45,554 bases of DNA from Amphritea sp. 1_MG-2023 (lineage in GTDB: Bacteria > Pseudomonadota > Gammaproteobacteria > Pseudomonadales > Balneatricaceae): contig NZ_JAUOQE010000033.1 of the NCBI RefSeq assembly GCF_030547545.1, positions 1 through 45,554 on the forward strand, given 5' to 3'. The translations under genes were made by a program, and so were the position numbers. Below the pieces are notes generated by a model. It searched no databases. It worked only from the letters and a program-made list of their open reading frames with translations, and was not told the origin of the DNA. Positions 43,917 to 45,554 of this stretch are shown here, in pieces (position 1 is the stretch's first letter; each line of letters opens with the position of its first letter).

Positions 43917-44220
43917 TAACGGTGTTACGCTGCTGCAACGCCCCGACATGAGACATCGCTACTGTGTTCAAGATCAGTGCTAAGACTCAAAACCTAGCAC
44001 ATGATCGATACTTTAGGGTTTCTTTGAAATACCATTATTGTCCCCGAAACGGATTAACTCGGCAGATTATGGGCTACTTCTTTCGTAGCTCTAATCCTGT
44101 ATAACGTCCATTTTTCATGGCTTTCAAGAGAGTTCTATCCTTACTCAGACTAATACTTCAGGTTACAATGCTTTCTCTATTGAGCATATGGTCACTAACT
44201 ACTTTTTATAAGGTTCTGAT
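43917..44220. other. Intergenic region between argA and gmd
   Basis: These 304 bases hold no gene. A weak hairpin GTAAC/GTTAC (43916-43928) adjoins the argA stop without a T-run. A TACAAT box at 44164-44169 with TTACTC 17 bases upstream is a marginal gmd promoter. I looked for, and did not find, an RfaH ops/JUMPstart element. AAGG before the gmd ATG is the ribosome site. Confidence 0.4.
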
Positions 44221-45345
44221 ATGACGAAAAAAATCGCATTGATCACCGGCGTCACAGGCCAAGATGGTTCTTATCTTGCCGAACTTTTGTTGGAAAAGGG
44301 TTATGAAGTCCACGGTATTAAACGCCGAGCTTCCTCTTTTAATACAGAACGTGTTGATCATCTGTATCAGGACCCACATGAGGCGAATGTTAATTTCCAT
44401 CTGCACTACGGTGACTTGACCGACACCTCTAACCTGACTCGTATTATTCAGCAGATTCAGCCCGATGAGGTGTACAACTTAGGTGCGCAATCCCATGTAG
44501 CGGTATCGTTTGAGTCGCCGGAATATACGGCCGATGTCGATGCCATTGGTACCTTACGATTGCTCGAAGCCATTCGCTTTTTAGGCTTAGAAAAGAAAAC
44601 GCGTTTTTATCAGGCATCAACGTCCGAGCTGTTCGGTGAAGTACAAGAAATTCCACAGCGTGAGACGACACCTTTTTATCCACGCTCTCCTTATGCAGCA
44701 GCTAAAATGTACGCCTATTGGATTACGGTTAACTATCGTGAATCTTATGGTATGTATGCTTGTAACGGCATTCTATTTAACCACGAATCCCCACGTCGAG
44801 GTGAAACCTTCGTTACCCGCAAGATAACACGGGCTATTGCTAATATTGCTCAAGGTGTTGAAAAGTGCCTGTACCTCGGCAATATGGATGCGCTGCGTGA
44901 TTGGGGCCATGCGAAGGACTACGTGCGTATGCAATGGATGATGCTGCAGCAAGAATCAGCAGAAGATTTCGTTATAGCCACTGGCAAACAGATCTCTGTA
45001 CGTGAATTTGTGCGTATGTCAGCGGCGGAAGTGGGTATTACGCTCGAATTTAAAGGCGAGGGCATTAAAGAATACGCTGAGGTTGTTGCTGTTGAGGGTG
45101 AAAATGCTGCAGCGGTGAGTGTCGGGGATGTGATTGTACGTGTAGACCCTAAATATTTCCGCCCAGCTGAAGTTGAAACGCTATTGGGCGATCCGTCTAA
45201 GGCGAAAGAAAAGTTAGGCTGGACTCCAGAGATTACCGTCGAAGAGATGTGTGCCGAGATGGTGCAGAACGACCTGAATAAAGCTAAGCAACATGCTTTG
45301 TTGAAAAAAAATGGTTATGCCGTCAATGTCTCGTTAGAACATTAA
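44221..45345 (+). CDS. gmd: GDP-mannose 4,6-dehydratase
   Basis: Gmd converts GDP-D-mannose to GDP-4-keto-6-deoxy-mannose, the precursor of GDP-fucose, GDP-rhamnose and GDP-perosamine for surface polysaccharides. The 374-residue short-chain dehydrogenase has [20 protein letters not shown], the [15 protein letters not shown] cofactor loop and [19 protein letters not shown]. The catalytic Thr lies in [11 protein letters not shown], the Tyr-Lys pair in [13 protein letters not shown], followed by [20 protein letters not shown]. The C-terminal [27 protein letters not shown] is standard, close to the 373 residues of E. coli. Which sugar is finally made depends on genes beyond the window. Its stop codon starts a short copy of the downstream repeat. 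Confidence 0.97.
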   Translation: MTKKIALITGVTGQDGSYLAELLLEKGYEVHGIKRRASSFNTERVDHLYQDPHEANVNFHLHYGDLTDTSNLTRIIQQIQPDEVYNLGAQSHVAVSFESPEYTADVDAIGTLRLLEAIRFLGLEKKTRFYQASTSELFGEVQEIPQRETTPFYPRSPYAAAKMYAYWITVNYRESYGMYACNGILFNHESPRRGETFVTRKITRAIANIAQGVEKCLYLGNMDALRDWGHAKDYVRMQWMMLQQESAEDFVIATGKQISVREFVRMSAAEVGITLEFKGEGIKEYAEVVAVEGENAAAVSVGDVIVRVDPKYFRPAEVETLLGDPSKAKEKLGWTPEITVEEMCAEMVQNDLNKAKQHALLKKNGYAVNVSLEH

Positions 45346-45554
45346 GAACTGTTTACGAGATAAGAACTGTTCACCACAGAGGGCACAGAGAATCACAGAG
45401 AAGTGCTTGGTTAAGGGATGGTTTTGAGCTTCTTATCTTTTACTCGGTGTGCTCTGTGTTCTCGGTGGTTGATTTTTTAAGAACTGTTCACCACAGAGGG
45501 CACAGAGAATCACAGAGAAGTGCTTGGTTAAGGGATGGTTTTGAGCTTCTTATC
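45343..45554. repeat. 117-bp tandem repeat with CACAGAG palindromic arms after gmd
   Basis: The unit beginning TAAGAACTGTTCACCACAG at 45361 recurs at 45478, a period of 117 bases. The 77 bases of the second copy visible before the window ends are identical to the first. A fragment TAAGAACTGTT at 45343-45353 begins exactly at the gmd stop codon. Each unit carries CCACAGAGGGCACAGAG near the left, and nearly its reverse complement (GCTCTGTG...CTCGGTGG) near 45451-45469. The RNA could therefore fold into a long imperfect hairpin. Confidence 0.9.

Noticed and set aside
43917-44220. RfaH ops/JUMPstart element before gmd
   Set aside because: The GGCGGTAGCGT-like core is absent; the nearest string, around TTCGTAGCTC, does not match.
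44206-44827. Frames on both strands within gmd (for example 44444-44683 minus, 44636-44827 plus)
   Set aside because: All lie inside the conserved gmd coding sequence in other frames.

Overview
The window is a piece of a gammaproteobacterial chromosome. Gene order and proteins suggest a marine, type IV-piliated relative of the Oceanospirillales/Pseudomonadales. The block pilU-pilT, divergent yggS-proC-yggT-yggU-metX-metW-DUF4426-rdgB-hemW, and the block lptM-lysA-dapF-DUF484-xerC divergent from cyaY, both match, from memory, the arrangement in Pseudomonas and its relatives. I saw no rRNA, tRNA, CRISPR array, transposase or prophage gene. The species cannot be named from the sequence alone.

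Layout. 1-2417: end of an unidentified reading frame, a terminator, and the pilus retraction ATPases pilT-pilU on the minus strand. 2787-9527: housekeeping run on the plus strand (PLP homeostasis, proline, two small YggT/YggU proteins, methionine MetX/MetW, a secreted DUF4426 protein, nucleotide sanitation RdgB, heme chaperone HemW). 9746-11513: an EamA transporter overlapping an Ada-like protein that lacks the usual N-terminal metal domain. 11592-13781: a soluble PAS histidine kinase and a FixJ-type regulator on the minus strand. 13879-17221: carbon-storage genes. A PhaJ/MaoC-like hydratase and a cysteine hydrolase face away from malonyl-CoA decarboxylase and an acetoacetyl-CoA reductase, with a striking inverted repeat between them. 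17279-18973: AraC regulator and EamA exporter.

18983-24362 is a minus-strand operon (lptM, lysA, dapF, DUF484, xerC, HAD phosphatase, conserved hypothetical), with lptM a 42-residue lipoprotein gene that is easy to miss. 24476-25383 holds cyaY and gmhA. From gmhA to waaC (24805-39994) the theme is lipopolysaccharide: gmhA, waaA, hldE, msbA, lpxL and waaC make and export the inner core and lipid A. Inside it sit a two-gene oxidoreductase operon (FAD enzyme plus aldo/keto reductase) with a palindrome over its promoter, and a strongly AT-rich accessory island (about 33.2-38.1 kb). The island carries a GT4 glycosyltransferase, a PAPS-type sulfotransferase, an unrecognised protein, a KpsC/KpsS-like Kdo-transferase-type protein and a sialyltransferase-like protein, followed by a GT2 enzyme. 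Together these suggest a strain-specific, possibly sulfated and acidic-sugar-decorated outer core or surface glycan.

40285-43916: ilvE with a textbook terminator, then argE-argA. 44221-45345: gmd (GDP-mannose 4,6-dehydratase), probably the first gene of a further polysaccharide locus, followed by a 117-bp tandem repeat rich in CACAGAG that runs off the window end.
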